64,000 nt of DNA from Galbula dea (GCA_013399015.1 VWZX01004666.1:2295603-2359602), one strand, 5' to 3'; counted from the stretch's first letter, positions 12,407 through 26,480 are shown. Notes: a model not told the origin generated them from the sequence alone. A program made the numbers and translations.

Positions 12407-15400
12407 GTAGGTCAGAAAGCAATTTCTCTTGATTTAACAGGACTGCTTTTTTAATACCTTTCATGACTAAATTTCAGTGCTACAGCATTATGGCTTTATA
12501 ATACGTGTGCTAGTCTAACTGTGCTTATTTTATTGAAATTCCGTTTGGAAATAAAGCATTTATGACCAGGAAAGATACCTACTTTATGCCTGAAAAAATA
12601 TTCAGATGGTTTTGGAGATATCAGTATCTTTCCTGAATTCTGCCTCTTATACCCCAGTCTCACACTAGTATCTTTAGTGGCCTTACCCTTCATTTATCTT
12701 CTGAGAGTGAGAGGGGACTCAGACCCACTTTAATTTGAAAAGTTTTGATTCTGGAAGTGAAAACTTTTTTCAGTGCTTCAGGAAATGGCTGGCAAGGGGG
12801 TGCTAAAGGCAGGGTTCTCCATCTTCCCTTGGACTTGCTGCAGTACTGGAAGCCAGATGGCAGGCTTCTTCTGCCAGTCCAACCAGGACAAGACCCTTTA
12901 CCTGGGGATCACCTCTCACTCTAAGTCCTTTCTCCAGCTTTGCAATCAGTTCAGTGGGTGTTTGTCCAAAAGAAAGTCTGTTTGGACATGTAGTAAGGCA
13001 CTGGTGAACAATGGACAAAGGTATGAACAGGGGGGTTGAAATGCCTAAACTTAAATCCCTCCAGTGTTGTTGGCCCAATCTGTCTGGTGTTGGCCAACTG
13101 GTCCTTTCAGTGTCTCTCAGCTTGTGTGAGGAGCAGGGGAGCTAGCACTGAACCATTTGTTGAGAACCACCACTCTTTTAAAAAGCAAAGTTGTGTAATA
13201 TCATGAGGAAGGGAGCAGAGCTGGAATCAGAGATCCTGTTTCATGGAAAACACCATATTCAGAATTTACCTCTGTTCTAAGAAAGCAACAATGATGCCTC
13301 CAAACTCAAAATTTCCTATTAAACACATTTGGGCCAATTGGACTGTTTTAGTTGGGTTTCAACTAATAATAGCACAACCAAATATATTTTGTAGAGGAAA
13401 AGCCAATTCCACATAGGCAAGGGAGGCAGCTGAGCCTTGAAACTCACTCCCTTCTCCTCATTTCTCTCCCCATAAAAGTGTACCTGTGGGAAGAGTTGTT
13501 TGTTTGGAAAGGAGCACTTTCCTACTGACGATGTCTTAGTGACGTATAAGATGGATGTTACAAATATCAGTCCAGACCACAGAGCAATAGCTGGAGATTC
13601 TTCTGCAGCCTTTAAAAATCCTCTCAGTGAAGCCATTCTGTCAGTTCTTTATACATGTGGTCAGAGCCAGCCTGACTACATTAGGTGTTTAAATGCCCTG
13701 CTTTGAGTCCATCTCCCTTTCTCTGTTCGTGATCTTGACACAAAAGTTTAGGCTGGCTCAAGGAGGATTGTCAGCGCTGCAGTTCTGAATGCTCTTATCT
13801 GCAAAGACCTGCAGGGTTAGCAGAGAAAAGCATCCAACATCTTCCTCTCCTCCGGAAATTGAATGTATCATTTCTCTCAGACTCCCAGGGGCCACAGCCT
13901 CCAAGGCTAAAAACCCACAACTATTACTGAACCTAATTACCACCTGACAGCAAAGTGCTTTTCCGTAGCATCATTCAGTTACCTCATCAAAAGGAATGTT
14001 TGTTTGCTTTCTTCATTTTAAATTAAAGAACCAGTGACACTGGTAACTGAAGCATTTTAATCTCATCAAATATCCATGTTCATCTCTGTAGAGACAGGCA
14101 TGCCAGCAGGGAAAGATACACATCTGTAATCAGCTTGCAGAGAGCAAATTTTTCTCCTTCCCTCACCAGAGTCTAATGGGGTGAGGGATCTTTTGTTTGG
14201 GGAGTAATGCCTCGCAGTAAAATCCTAAATACGGTAAATGTTCAGCCCAAAGCCAACAGATGTTTAAGGAATAGATTTTTTTTTAAAGATTCATGTTGTT
14301 AATTTCCTGATAGCTTTCAAATACCAGCTTTTCCCTGTAAGTAGACAAATGCCTTCTATTTGTATCCTGGGCTTTGCCATCAGACATTTGATCAGAGCTT
14401 GTCTGTATAGATATAGATATATATAAAAGGTACATCAATGAAATGAAATTGTTCTCTGAAGCTGTCGTGTTAACTGCAAACCTGTCCAAAAGAAAATCTT
14501 GCAAACTGCTGGGAAATAGAAGGGAGATGGCTGTGCCTTTAAATATGCCTTGGCTAGGCAGTGGCACTAGGAAAGGATTGGAATATGTAAAATGATACTA
14601 AATATCTGTGTAATCAGGGCTAATTATATGGCATGGTTATTAGCTTGAAACAGGACATGTTGTGCCCACAGTTTATGAAAATATATTAAAACATTACCAG
14701 ATTCCACATACTCATTGAAAAAAAGCTGCAGAGTTAATAAACGTGGAAGGGAAAACTAATTGGCTGCTTTGTCCCAGCCTACTACAGGCAGAACAATTTC
14801 TGTTTGAAAGAATTAGAGCAGCTAAAATGTGTTATAACGATAGCCCTGAAAATAGCAACAACCTGCAACACTTCCAGAGCATATCTGACTGGAAGGTCTT
14901 AAAGAAGACAATGTTTATGTTGGTATCATCATGTTGCAGAGAAAGGAAATGGAGGCATGGAAGGGAGAAAGTCTTGAGAATTAGAAACACAGATTCAATA
15001 CCCAAATGGTACCCAAATTCAGGCACCTTTCAAGAGTTTAGTCCAAGCAGTCAGGCAAGAGGCAAGAGCCGATGTAACAGCTCTGGTTACAGAACCAAGA
15101 CTGAGGCTGGGGCTCGGGTACCCTCTGCCATCCTAGATACTTGTGCAGCTTATTTCAAGAGGTAAAGAGAAATAGTTGTATCTGTACAAGGTGTTTATGT
15201 GCCTTTGAATACAATTATCACCTACAGATGGAGCCTTCAGTTCCTCACTGTGGAACTATGTCCACAGCCCTCCCACCAGGCGTCAGGCTTCATGGACTTC
15301 CCAAGAGACCACCATGAAAGTGAGGTCAGGGGTTCAAGTATTTGCTAAGCCTGACACTGGAGGAGAAGTTGGGGGGTTGTGTTTTGTCCATGAGTGGTTA

Positions 15401-18400
15401 CTAGAAATTGTTGAACCCACCATTGTGGTGGTGGTCTCTGAAGGGTTGAGGTGAACTTTGGTGCACCTAACTCCTTACTCTGCACTGGACAATCCTGTTC
15501 CTTCCCAACATGCTCTCAGCAGCAAGAGGGGATGTTCACAGCTGCAGGCCATAGACATCAATCTTAGAAACTTCTGCTCCCTTTGTAACCAAAGGAAGCT
15601 CTGGGCAAACCTCAAGTCACTAAGTAGCTCAGATCCCTGAAAAGACCTCTAGACAGTTCATTGACTGTAAAGAAGCCAGACATGAAAATGAAATTCTTAA
15701 AGGAGTTTTTTTAACACTGTCTTTACTTCCTAGACAGTTCTTTCTTCACGCCCTCCCTGTCCAGTATGGTTCTTCTTCCATACACCCTCCCTCCCACCAC
15801 AGCTCACCCAGTCCCTCCCAGAACCCTTCAGACTTTTCCCTCTGCCCGAGCTTCCTCCAGCTTTCCCTCAGCTCCCCGGGAGCCCAACCCAGTGGCTATG
15901 CATGGTTTCCCACAGCCTGCAAGGGAATGTCAGGACTTGTTTCAAATAGTAACCCCAATGTGTCCTGCAGTCCTTGTTGCAGGATGACTCTGTGATCCCA
16001 AACAAATGGCCAGTCCAGAAAGATAATGTCTGCTGTTATCAGCATGCTAAGCAATTATTTTCCTGAAGGTGATGTCTTTGCAGCAAGACAGGAAAGCATC
16101 AGTGACTCAGCCAGGGAGGGCAGGAAGGTTAGAATATTTTCCTTTGTCAGCTAATGAATTAAAAGCCTTGCTGAAAATGCTGGATATTTTCTAGAGTGAC
16201 AAGCTGGTAGGCCTATGAATTCCTAATAGAGTAAAGGAGACCTCTGTGCTGCCTGCAGAAGCTACTGGAGAAGAGAGAACTGCCACTTAGATATGCTTCA
16301 GAAGGGCTCAGGAAAGTTCAGCCTGGACACAAAGACATGTCTCTAAGCTTGGGTTAAGTGGGCACAGAGCAGGAAAGCACAGTGCAGAAAGGGGCTGTTG
16401 AGTAGCAGTGAAGGTTTGTGCCCTTCCTCTCCTCTTGTTACTGTTCTTTTCTGAGCTGCTCAGTGACCAGCAAATTCTGCTCCCACTGCACTCAAGGGAA
16501 AGCATTTGAGTGGGGCTCCCTTTGATGATGCTGGTGACACAAGGAGCTCTTCCTCTTACTGAGTCTCTGCACTCATCTCTTTCTACTTGTGCCAGAGTAA
16601 AGGTTAAGATTGCTTGGGCTGAATGTCACAATTGTCTTCCACTGAAATCTTTGGGAAAAGGTGAAAAATTTTTAAGAGATTAAAAGAAAGCAGAGTACAG
16701 CTGTTGCAGAGAATGGTTAAGGTAGGAAAACAGAATTATTGCTGAAAATCTCACCAATGCCAGTCACCTTGCATTGCCTTAAGTCCTTCCCTTTGCCCAT
16801 ATCAGCATTGCTTTGTTCTTTTGCTCTGGCTCATTGGCTGCACAGCAGAGCCCTGATCCAGCACAGCACCAGCACAGGAGCTGTTGCCTCTTTAAACCAC
16901 TGTCATTTTTTTCTCTGTGAGCCACCAGTTCCATTTTTCTCATTTTCTCAGCACACTGGAGCTCAAAGTCTCAAGAAGTGCTGAGAACTTACAGCTCTGG
17001 CTGAGGTTAGGGGAGCTGGGCTTTGAACTGACATAATTTGGGTACCCTGAAAAACCCCACCCAGGCCTTGCTAGTGGAGTGTTCTGCAATTCCTGTCTGT
17101 ACCATGTTTTCCTGTAGGTAAAACTCAGGGTCTCTGTTCACAGGAGTGTTGGAAGAAAAATTCCCTCATGTGTGGGAAGTTCACAGTTTCTGCACTGATA
17201 CACATGACAGAAAAGTCCAGGAGAAGATGAATAATTCTGTCTAAGAGCAGGGATTTGATAGGATGTAGCAAATAATGCCTGGGGCCACACAGTGAACAAA
17301 AAAAAAAGACAGAACAAAATATTGACTGGCCCTTCATTAATTGCCATCTATCTATTGTGCTCTGAATGAAGCAGCAGTCTTCCTGGAGAAAAAGTAGTCT
17401 GTGATGAGGTAATTAAAGACCACATCAGAAGGCATATCCGCCAGGAGGTTGAATTAAAATTGCTCTGACAGCCTTTATTCTGGTAATTCCTCCTTTTGCT
17501 GCTTGACTTTGCAGCCTTAATGATGATGTATGAGTTCACAGCTGCATATCCAACAGGCTGGATAGGCCCATGGGACTGTCCCATCATTCTCAGAGCTGAT
17601 GGGCACCGGCATCTGCATCACATTGCATGGAGCTGGGAAAGTCTCCCTGTGTATGGGCACAGTCTGATCAGAGGCATTTCTGCCAGAACAACTCAACCTT
17701 TCAGGTTTTGAGCTTGATCTTGATACTAAAGAGCTGTGTCCAGAGGTTGTGCAGTCTTACAGACTCAGATTGATACCATCCCAGTGATTTCCTGCTTTCG
17801 GGCGCATGCTGTGTGCAGGTCCTTCTGTCCCACTGGGTCTGGGATGTTCTTCTCAGTTCACCTCTTCCTGTATTTCAGAACTCCTCTCTGCACTATTAAG
17901 GTCTGACTTCAGGATTTTTGAAGTTTCACTTACATCTGATAGTGTCTTCTTTGACCTGGCCATGACTGACATGAGAACTTTTGAGTGAAGCAAGCTTGGT
18001 GTGAAGCCACCTGTCTGCTTTAAATAGATGGCTGTTCTAGATTCTCTAGAGGCTCTGTTTGCTGCCACCCCTAGCTCACTTCTCCCAACCTTAACTTACT
18101 ATCTTGTCATCTTTTCACCCATCACTTTCAGTGGCTAAAAGGAGAGCAGTCTAATAAACAGAAAAAATGTTCTAGACCAAATCTGACCTCAGTGCAACAG
18201 AGATCTGAAATACTCCACAGCTTCTAGGGCACAGTGATATTGCAGTGCTGTGAAGGTGAAAGGAAAGAAAATCAGGCACCTTTTCTTTTTTCTCCTGACT
18301 TCTCTCACACGCAAAGAGATGTTGCCAGCTTTCTGAGCTGTTCATTCCCTGGGCTCTGGTGACAGGGCACAGGATGTGTTAGCACAGGAAAATATAGCTC

Positions 18401-21400
18401 AGTTAGCAAACTGCTTTGAATGAAATATCTGTGTGGGCCAAACAAATTAAACATTATCCGACACGTGGGTGAGGAGGCAACTCAGATTTCAGCTGCACAC
18501 TGAGAGGCTACCACTGCTGCTCCAGGGAAAGGTAAACAAAAGCACCTACAACTTGTAGAGAAAGGAGAAAACAAAATGAGGGCAGAAAAAAACCCTCTCA
18601 GTCACCATCTTGGTTCTCTTGGAGAGAAGCTTGCGTCCTACCTTGGGGCCTTCACCACTATCTGGCCCACAGGAACCCTGTAGCTCTGTCACTTTGGCAG
18701 GAACAAGTGGGACCAGGCTGGATTTAGAAGTTTTCCTTATGTTACAGGCAGGGCCAGCCACTGCTGCACTGGTGCATGATCCTACCAGCTAGCACAGAAA
18801 TGTCAGCTCACAGCCAGAATCTGTAGACTGTCTTACCTGGCCTCCTGCAGGTTCAAACGGTGCAAAGCTCATGAGTGTCTACAAAAAGCCTTGCTTTCTG
18901 CTCCCATGTTGGCTGGTGCTCCTTTAAAAGGAAAATTAAAAAAGAACCCCTCAAACTACTGAGGAGTCAAACAACTGCAATCTGATTTCCAGGGCTGTAA
19001 ATTGTATTAGTAATGGAAGCACCATTATGGTTTAAAGGCAAATGATATGTTTTGCCTCAAAAATTAATTTTGGGGTTTTTTTCCCTTTCTCTGTTGGTAA
19101 TTATATTCTGCCAGCTCACTCCCACACACGTCTGCACGTTTTATGCAACTCTTGATACTTGTAGCTGTCATTAAAGGAAACCTTTCAGGTTTTTCACAGT
19201 GACACATTTGCGTGGGTTCAACGCAAAGGATTCATGTGCAGAATTTAGGGAGATTTGCAGTGCTTGGCCAGCTCCCAGCAGAGGGCTCACCAAAATACCA
19301 CATTACAGCAATTACCTTTGTCAAGCACGTGGGAACAGGAGAGCTGGCTGGAACGATTTTACTCAGGATTTAAGCACGCACACACTAAAGCACATGTAAA
19401 TAGCCAAATAAACCTCCAGCTTGGTCCTGCTTTCAGACAGTCCCTGAATAGAGGATGTGTAAAAATACTTCAAGACTAGCCCGGGGAACTAGTGTGCCTG
19501 ATGGATGGCCCAGCAGGAGAAAATAATCTGCATTACTGTATGAAGTAGATTTGGTCCACATTAACAATCCCTTTCAAAATGAAGGTGCTGTCAGCTGATT
19601 TAATTTAATTTACTCTACCTTAATTTACTTTTGGAAATGAGCTAAATGAATAAGCTGAATTATGACTACTTTAACTCTGAAGGAGCATATCCACGCAGGA
19701 GCTTACTGTGGTTTTACTAATCAGCTTTACATTTACACCCTAAATGTATTTGGATTAGCTCTCACAGGCATCCTTACACAAATATGTCTGGAGATACCTA
19801 CCCACCTCCTTTCCTTTTCTTTCCTTTGGCCTGTTGCTCTGATGAAATAAGGGCTCAGTAAGTAGGTTTACAGCATCTGTGTTATTTCATGTCTCACCCC
19901 TGTCTGGATTTCCCCTGTACTTCTAAAAAGCAGGACAGAGCACTCTGAAAGCAGAGACAGCTGCTATGTGTCTGGTGGGTTGATATGGGTAATGTCTGAT
20001 ATACATAGCATGTTAGTCCCAATATCATATTGCTAACTTGAACAAGCTCAAGAGACCATTTTCTGCTACATCTCATCAGGTAAGCACAACCTATTATTCT
20101 CCTGCTCTTTAGGAAACAGGAGGACAAAAGACAAGACAAAGCCTTGTTCCCATCCTCTCTGCAGCTTCCTGCTCCAGTGTCAGTAAAGGTATACAACGAT
20201 GGCTGGGTCTGAGCCACATGCATCGTTTGTAATTTTGGCTACTTCTCCTTCTCTTGTGTGATAATGTGGTTCTAGTTGCAAGCTAATTATTCCTGCCTCC
20301 ATGTGCTGCCTCCTTGGTGAAGCAGGTGTGCTTTGTCGCAGTGAGCCAGGGAAAGAGGGCAGGAACCAAGCGATGGACAAGTAGCAGGATCCCTTTTGTG
20401 TCAGAGGGAGAGACATCTGCAAACTCTTATGAGAAGTAGTCTCTAATATGATGCCTTATCTACAAGCAGCATGGACCAGCCCCTGCTTTTAGAAAGGTAG
20501 GGAAATGTGGTTTCCAGATAGTGCTGGGATTCTCCATGCACTATGGTAGTGGGGTCTGTACATCCCAGAAGTCATAATCAGCTGTAATAAGTGGGTGGCC
20601 ATGTGACAAGTGTGAATTCATGCTCACTTTCTGGAAAGAGGCACCGGTGAGTGCTTGAAAAAAAGAGAAACCAAGCCTGTGGTAATGACTGAGGATTTCT
20701 GACCTTTGCTCTAACATTTCAAATTTATTTTTATTACTTATAATTGGCCTTACTTTGAAGCATACACATTACCTAACTGCTGGGGCACTGGCTGTCATTA
20801 TCTGCTGGGCTATTTGATTTGTGGTTTTTATATTTGAAACTTGTCAAACGTTCCCAGAAAATACTGCTCTCCCCTTGCAGTGCCAAATATGGGCCTAGTT
20901 AATTGTGCATCCCTGAGAGTGAAGCATTTGAAGTAATTAGGCACTGATTGTTTAGCTGCAGTGGATGCAATGGAAACTCATCTCCTCTGTATGTAGGGGC
21001 AAGTGTAGAAATTAGATCAGCAGCTACATGACAGCAGCTAGATTTCTTGGTTTCAGGGATCAGAGGTTAGCCATTTACCAGCCTTGATGATTCATTTTTG
21101 ATCCCATTCATGGGGCTTGGGTAGCTTCATTTTCTCCTCCCTTTGCAATTTAAACACAAATTGTCTTCTATTTTGGCCCTCTTTAAAAAAAAACATACCA
21201 GCTGCAAAGTCACTAATTCCAATCTACTATTCCCCACCTCAACTTGTTTCACCATATGGAAACAAAAGTCAAGAAATATGTGTGTGAAAGAGCTTAAAAT
21301 GCCATGGTGGCACAAGTGTGCCTATGGAGGTGGCTTTGTAAAGCTCAGCTCATCTAAACCATTTGACTGCTTTGTAAGTCTGCCAATTCACTTTAAGACC

Positions 21401-24241
21401 TTTAAGATTTAAGTTTTCCTACAATTAGAAACCCAGATACCATTGGTTTAGATGTGAAAAATGGACAGTACATTTGAAGTAGATGTATATAGGTCTTGTC
21501 TTCCTGCAGATAGGGAGCTATAGGAATATCCCCATTTTGTAGAATGTAAAAAAGAGCATTGCTGGAAACACCAAGACATTAGACCTCAGTGTGAATCATG
21601 TATCTGCTCTATTTAGACAGAAGCAATTTTGCTGTTGAAATCAGCAGTTGGCATTCTTTTTCCCATGGGGTTTTGTAACTCAAAATTGTGTTGAGATCAA
21701 GCATGCACTAGGTTTGGGGTTTTTTTCAGCTGTAAAGGTGAATGTATTCAGATTATTCAAGTGGTGATTTTTTGGATGTACAATTAGTTGACTGTGAGAT
21801 GTGGGATAAATTTGTATTTTAATTGCTATGCCTCTGAGATTTCAATTTGTAAAACAGTTTGCATGGCTGCAAGATTAACTGTTGCATGTGTGATGAGCAT
21901 GGAGCAGAGCTGTGATTTGATCATGGCTGTCTGCCAGTTGCCTGTACATCAAAAATATCACTTTGTCACAAGTACCTAATGTGACCAGAGTGGCTCATAC
22001 TCACAGTGCTTCAGTTCAGTGGATGCCTGGATGGCTGTTAAAAATAGGCCAGTGTCGAAAACCTCACCTGTAAATGCTGTTGGTTAGACAGGATTTCCTT
22101 TTTTGTGTGTTACCTATATCATGCAGATAGGAGGGAGGTTTAAGACCCACTTTTATCCTCTTTGCATGTTTCATATTATTTCCTTCACCCACAGCCAGGA
22201 GAACAGGAGTGATGTTCAGCAGTGCTGCTTAAGCGAACTGGATAAGCAGTTGCAGAGAAGATAGTGTCTGTATGGAGGAGCCAGGCTCAGTGGGGCCAGC
22301 AGCCTAGCCCTGCCAGCCTGCTCAGTGCTCCCTCTGCCCTGGAAGGAGGCAGGCAGGCTGTCAGTAGTGACAGGCAGCGCTGATGAACCCCCAGGGCAGG
22401 GGTTGGCTTTCCCTGGCTGGGTGTGATTCTCCATTTGGTCCACAGCTGCTGGGACACAGCATTGTCTAGGAACATGTCAATGTAATTACACACAGAAGCA
22501 GAGAAGGCCCTTGTTCTCACTTCAGTGTGTGCCTTTCAGGTCTCCCTCACAGGGTCCTAATTTATTTATTTTTGTCACAGTGTTTATCTCTTCAAAATAC
22601 CACTGTGCCTTAGGTTGGTGACTCAACTGTGGAGATGTGGTCAATGAACTGGTCACTGCCACGCTGTGACAGTGGTAAAGAAGGGGAGGACTAGTGGAGG
22701 TAAAGCCTTCTAAATCTTGTGCCCCATCAGACTCTACATTACTTCAAGTTTTTTTAAAATGCATTTTAACATCTCTTTCTTCAAATAAAAGCAGAAGCAC
22801 TGACAAACACAGACCTGCATGGTAAGGAAGGAAGTTTTCTCCGTGTCTCTACAGCAGGAAGGTTTGAAGAAGCTAAATTCTTTCAATCAGGGTGGAAGGA
22901 TCAAGAAACCTGGGTTTGCACCTCAGCAGTATTCCTTTCAGTCCTCCCCAAGTCTGCTGCATGTCCTTTGGTAGGGCACTTCACTTTTGGTAACATGGCT
23001 TTGTGAACAGATAGGTCCTCCCCTTCCCAGTGTTTGTGTTTCAGTATGAATTAGTATAGCACCAACACCAGCTCAGCTTGGGTCTCCAGCTGCCATATCA
23101 AATACAGATAACTGGTATTAGAGGAAGCAGACTGGGGGTTTAAAGAGTAGATCAGCCACAAGTAGAGGATCCTCTTCATTTATGTCCTGCCATAGTAGTG
23201 GAGTGTGAATGAACAGAATTGGCAGGCATTGCAGGGGCTAGAAGCTGACTGAGTAGGCACCTTGAAGGCTCTTTGAAGCCTCTTAGCTGGTGTGAGCAAG
23301 GCTGACAGCACAGTTTGATTTCCTTCCTCTGGATGGGAACAGATGGTCAGGTTTCACCAATTTTACAAAGCAGAAGCCATCAAAAAGTGTATCTTCTTCT
23401 ACAGCTACAGCACAGCCAGCTTTGCTGGGACTGTACCCCACAAGATGTGCTGGAAATGGAGCACTCCAGACAACAATGACAACTAAAGTTTTGCATGACT
23501 GTTAGATAATTGGAGTTAATAGGCACAGAGAAATAGCGGTATTACATAAGGCTCTTTGAAGGCACTGGTCTGGATGATGGAAGCACTGGCATCGTGTTGG
23601 GGGATAGGTGTTCCTCAGCTACACAGCAGGATTCTGTCACTGAAGAGTTTGGCCTCAGCTGTGAATGTCCCTGGCAGTGGGGGCAATCCACTAGTGAGCA
23701 GACCCATGGACAAGCTGTCCAGTGAACTGTACATGCCTCAGAAGGAAATATTCAGAGTCATACAGGGGTGTTAAGGAGCAGAAATGAAGTGTCCATTTCA
23801 GGCATGTGGGGGCCACAGTGAGGAGAAAAGCAAAGCAGTGGGGCCCTTCTCTTGGAGAGCTCAGACATAGCACAAAGCCCTTGAAGTCTCCTGGAAGGAC
23901 TAACCCTGCTCTGGCCAGAGGAGAATGGGACCAGCTGGCCTTTAACCATCTCTAATTTGTCTCAAGCTGCCAAAGCCTTCCTTACAGATGCACTTCACTG
24001 CAAGACTTTACACATGGCTTCTCCTCAGAGCGCACCCCACAGGCAGTTTACCTGCTGCTGAATGCTGCAGTGTTTTATAATACCTGTCCTCTCTCTCTCT
24101 CTCTCTTCCTTTGGCAGGAAGGAAAAACTGCCAGTTTTTAAAGGCACAACCCAACGGGGCCAAGGGAACAGCCATGCTGGTGGCAAGCCAGAGAAGAGGA
24201 GCCAGGTGCATCTGAAGGAGCAGTCTCTCTCCACACGATAA
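12310..24241 (+). CDS. AGBL4: AGBL4 (cytosolic carboxypeptidase 6), last two coding exons
   Basis: This is a spliced partial CDS, join(12310-12406, 24118-24241). The family (CCP6, peptidase M14B) removes glutamates from polyglutamylated tubulin and other proteins in the cytosol and at basal bodies and cilia. The first exon encodes the conserved end of the carboxypeptidase domain (MKLGRNVARTFLDYYRL). The second encodes a basic, low-complexity tail starting RKEKLPVFK and ending SLSTR before TAA, and aligns with the mammalian tail that starts RKEK and is rich in K and S. Phases agree: the first exon ends on AG and the second begins with G, giving one Arg codon. Catalytic zinc-binding exons are not in the window and must lie to the left. 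SPATA6 follows downstream on the same strand, the order known in other amniotes. Homology was judged from remembered family sequence, not from a search. Confidence 0.88.
12407..24117 (+). other. AGBL4: AGBL4 last intron
   Basis: An 11.7 kb intron between the two AGBL4 exons, bounded by GTAGGT and GGCAG. I saw no recognisable transposon or further exon in it. A perfect CArg-type box (CCAAATATGG) lies at 20883-20892. A microexon for the extra residues of the mammalian tail was looked for by eye and not found, which does not exclude one of 24-27 nt. The 140-codon open frame at 14743-15165 has no family resemblance. Confidence 0.75.
24089..24106. repeat. (CT)9 microsatellite in splice acceptor tract
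   Basis: Nine CT units form most of the polypyrimidine tract of the AGBL4 terminal-exon acceptor, ending 11 nt before the exon. Confidence 0.95.
24118..24241 (+). CDS. AGBL4: AGBL4 terminal coding exon with stop codon
   Basis: The exon follows a strong acceptor: a (CT)9 tract at 24089-24106, then TTCCTTTGGCAG. Its first G completes an Arg codon (AG|G). Forty codons and TAA (24239-24241) follow. The encoded tail is lysine, serine and glycine rich. RKEK, a following P and K, an RG pair, K.EKRS and VH.K are shared in order with the mammalian CCP6 tail, and the length from RKEK to stop is nearly the same. In the remembered human protein about nine extra residues lie between the previous exon's end and RKEK. 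They are absent from this two-exon model, so a microexon may be missing or the segment may be lineage-specific. An open frame on the opposite strand here is a shadow. Confidence 0.85.
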
Positions 24242-24410
24242 GAGGAGAAGAGGAGAGCAGAGCTGGTCTGCAGGGCGGGGCAGCATGTTACAGTCTGGAA
24301 CTGATGATGTTTCTCTTTTTTTTTCCCAGAGAAGTATTTCTAAGGTAACAAATAGTTCAAGTGAGAAAGAGGGAGAGGGAAATTAGCTACAAATTTTACT
24401 ACTTTTTTTT

Positions 24411-24429
24411 AATAATTATTATTATTATA
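24411..24429. repeat. ATT-rich trinucleotide run
   Basis: AATAATTATTATTATTATA, a short ATT repeat preceded by a T8 run, in the probable AGBL4 3' UTR. Confidence 0.85.
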
Positions 24430-26480
24430 GATGTTAAATCAATTCCAAGGCTTTTTCTTTTCTTTTTTTTTCTTCATCTCTGGGAAAAGAAAAAAAGAGT
24501 GACCTGATACCTTTACAGAAATCATTTGTGGTGGCTGAAAAGCTATTTGTTAAAATGAGAAAGCCTCTCCTTTCTCCCCCAGCCTTGCTCTCTCTCTTTA
24601 AAGGGGTAATCCATATGACGGGCTAAGGAGGGAGTCCTGGCTCCCCTGCTGGAACATGTGATGTCTCCCCTTTTAGTGTCAGGCTCAGATGCTCTTATGC
24701 CAATTGCATGTGTTAGCCCTGTTAGCTTGCATTAAGAGAGCCTGATAAATAGCTTCTGGGAGTTAGGCAGGTGCTCCTCAGTGTGCTGTTTATCATCTGC
24801 TGCATGGTTCGGTTTTTTGCTCTTCTATCAGATCATTTGAGGAAAGAGGTCCTATGAGATGTTACTGTCAGGCTGCAGGCATGAAACTCACTGAAAGACC
24901 TGTCTAATAGGCAGGAACTATGGGCCTCCAGCAAAAACTGGTTGGTGTCTAGAGAGACTGGACTTCCCAACAGACATATTGCTGAGGCAGTGTGAGCTAG
25001 GGGTGATGCTGAAAGGGACGAACAAAGTGTTGTATCACTACTGTAAGAAATCCTAAGTAAAACCTCACCACATTCCCATTACACAGCATGTGAAATCTCT
25101 TCCTACTGTTACTAGCAGCCTCATCTACTGTGTTATGTTACTGATTGAAACATCTCTAGTAGTTCTCAAACTGGTCTGAAGTGAATTTTAAGTGCAAAGG
25201 CAATGGTTCTCAAACTGCTGAGTAAAAAAGGGTGACCCTGAGGAGAGTATGAGTGTCTCTCAGGGGATGGGAAAGGAGTGTGCACCCCTTCACTGTCTTC
25301 TGTTAGGAGCTGGGCTGCAGAGGTGGTTTGGAGGACAGAAGATGCCCAGTGGATAGAGAGGGAAAGGGTGAACCAGACTGAGGATGAAGATAGACACGTG
25401 AAACAAGACTGAATGTGCTCTTCTTGCTGTGCTGTGGCCCTGAAGAAGCAGTAGCCTCAGAAACTCTGTTCCCTAGTAAAAGAACTGAGTTGGTTGCTCA
25501 TCTCCTTTTTCCAAGGACTTGAGCTCTGTGATCTAGGAACAGTCAGACTCAGCTGAGTCCTCATGCTGGCCTGTGTGTGAGAAGAATGCATTCTGGGGAT
25601 AAATGAAAAGGTATGAGAAAAACTTAGAATTGTAGGCTACATTAGACCTTCCAATTAACTTAAATTTACTGTTCCTTGTGAAAGTACTCCCTGATTCCTC
25701 ATCAGTGGAGACCTGGCTGCATGAGCATGACCAGCATTAAAGTAAGGTGTGATCCTAGAGAGAACAAAAAGCAGCTTGAGTTGCATTCGTGCAGCTGGGA
25801 AGCTAGTAAACTAGTAAACACTCATACAGGCTTATCTGCCTTTGAATGTGGTTCCCACATCTGTATCTTGAAGGGAGTTCTGTGTAAGGTCCTTGAGCTC
25901 CTTTGCAAGCAAGTAAACACAAAGAAAGCAGGGTCAAGGCTGAGGTCTGCGTTATGTGTCTCTGGACCTCACACACATCTCTGGACCCCCAACACAACAG
26001 ACTTCCTGGGAGCCACTGACACATGATTTCCATTTAGAGTTAGCATTCCTGCAGCCAGAAAGGGTGAGCAAGTGCTAGTCATGACAAAAATTTGGTTTTG
26101 CATGTCTCTGAAAAAGGACAAGTTACTCAGGGTCTGACAAAACTTGAGCTGATTGTGTCTGTGTGTTAGCCACCTGTTAGCTGGGCTTTCAGTAGGTAGT
26201 TTCTCTCTGATAAGGGGAACTTATATGAAAACAAGAAAGCAATATCCCACTGGAAGGAAAATGATTTAAAATACCAGGTAAACCTGATACTGTCAGTATT
26301 TCAAGGTGAGAGGGTTAAACTGTGCACACTTTTAGGAAGAATAAAATGTCTTCATATGATGAATTCCAAGGCATCCAAAAGGACAATGCTGGCCCTCTGT
26401 CTCCAAAAGCAGAGTAATGAATAGCAGTGGCAGTGTGATAATTAAAATGACCTCTTGGAGATATGGATTAGTAGGTATGC

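Noticed and set aside
14743..15165. 140-codon + strand open frame in the AGBL4 intron
   Set aside because: No family resemblance, no supporting splice sites and no repeated motif; a frame this long is expected by chance in 64 kb.
24008..24286. 92-codon - strand frame
   Set aside because: Shadow of the AGBL4 terminal exon and its CT tract.
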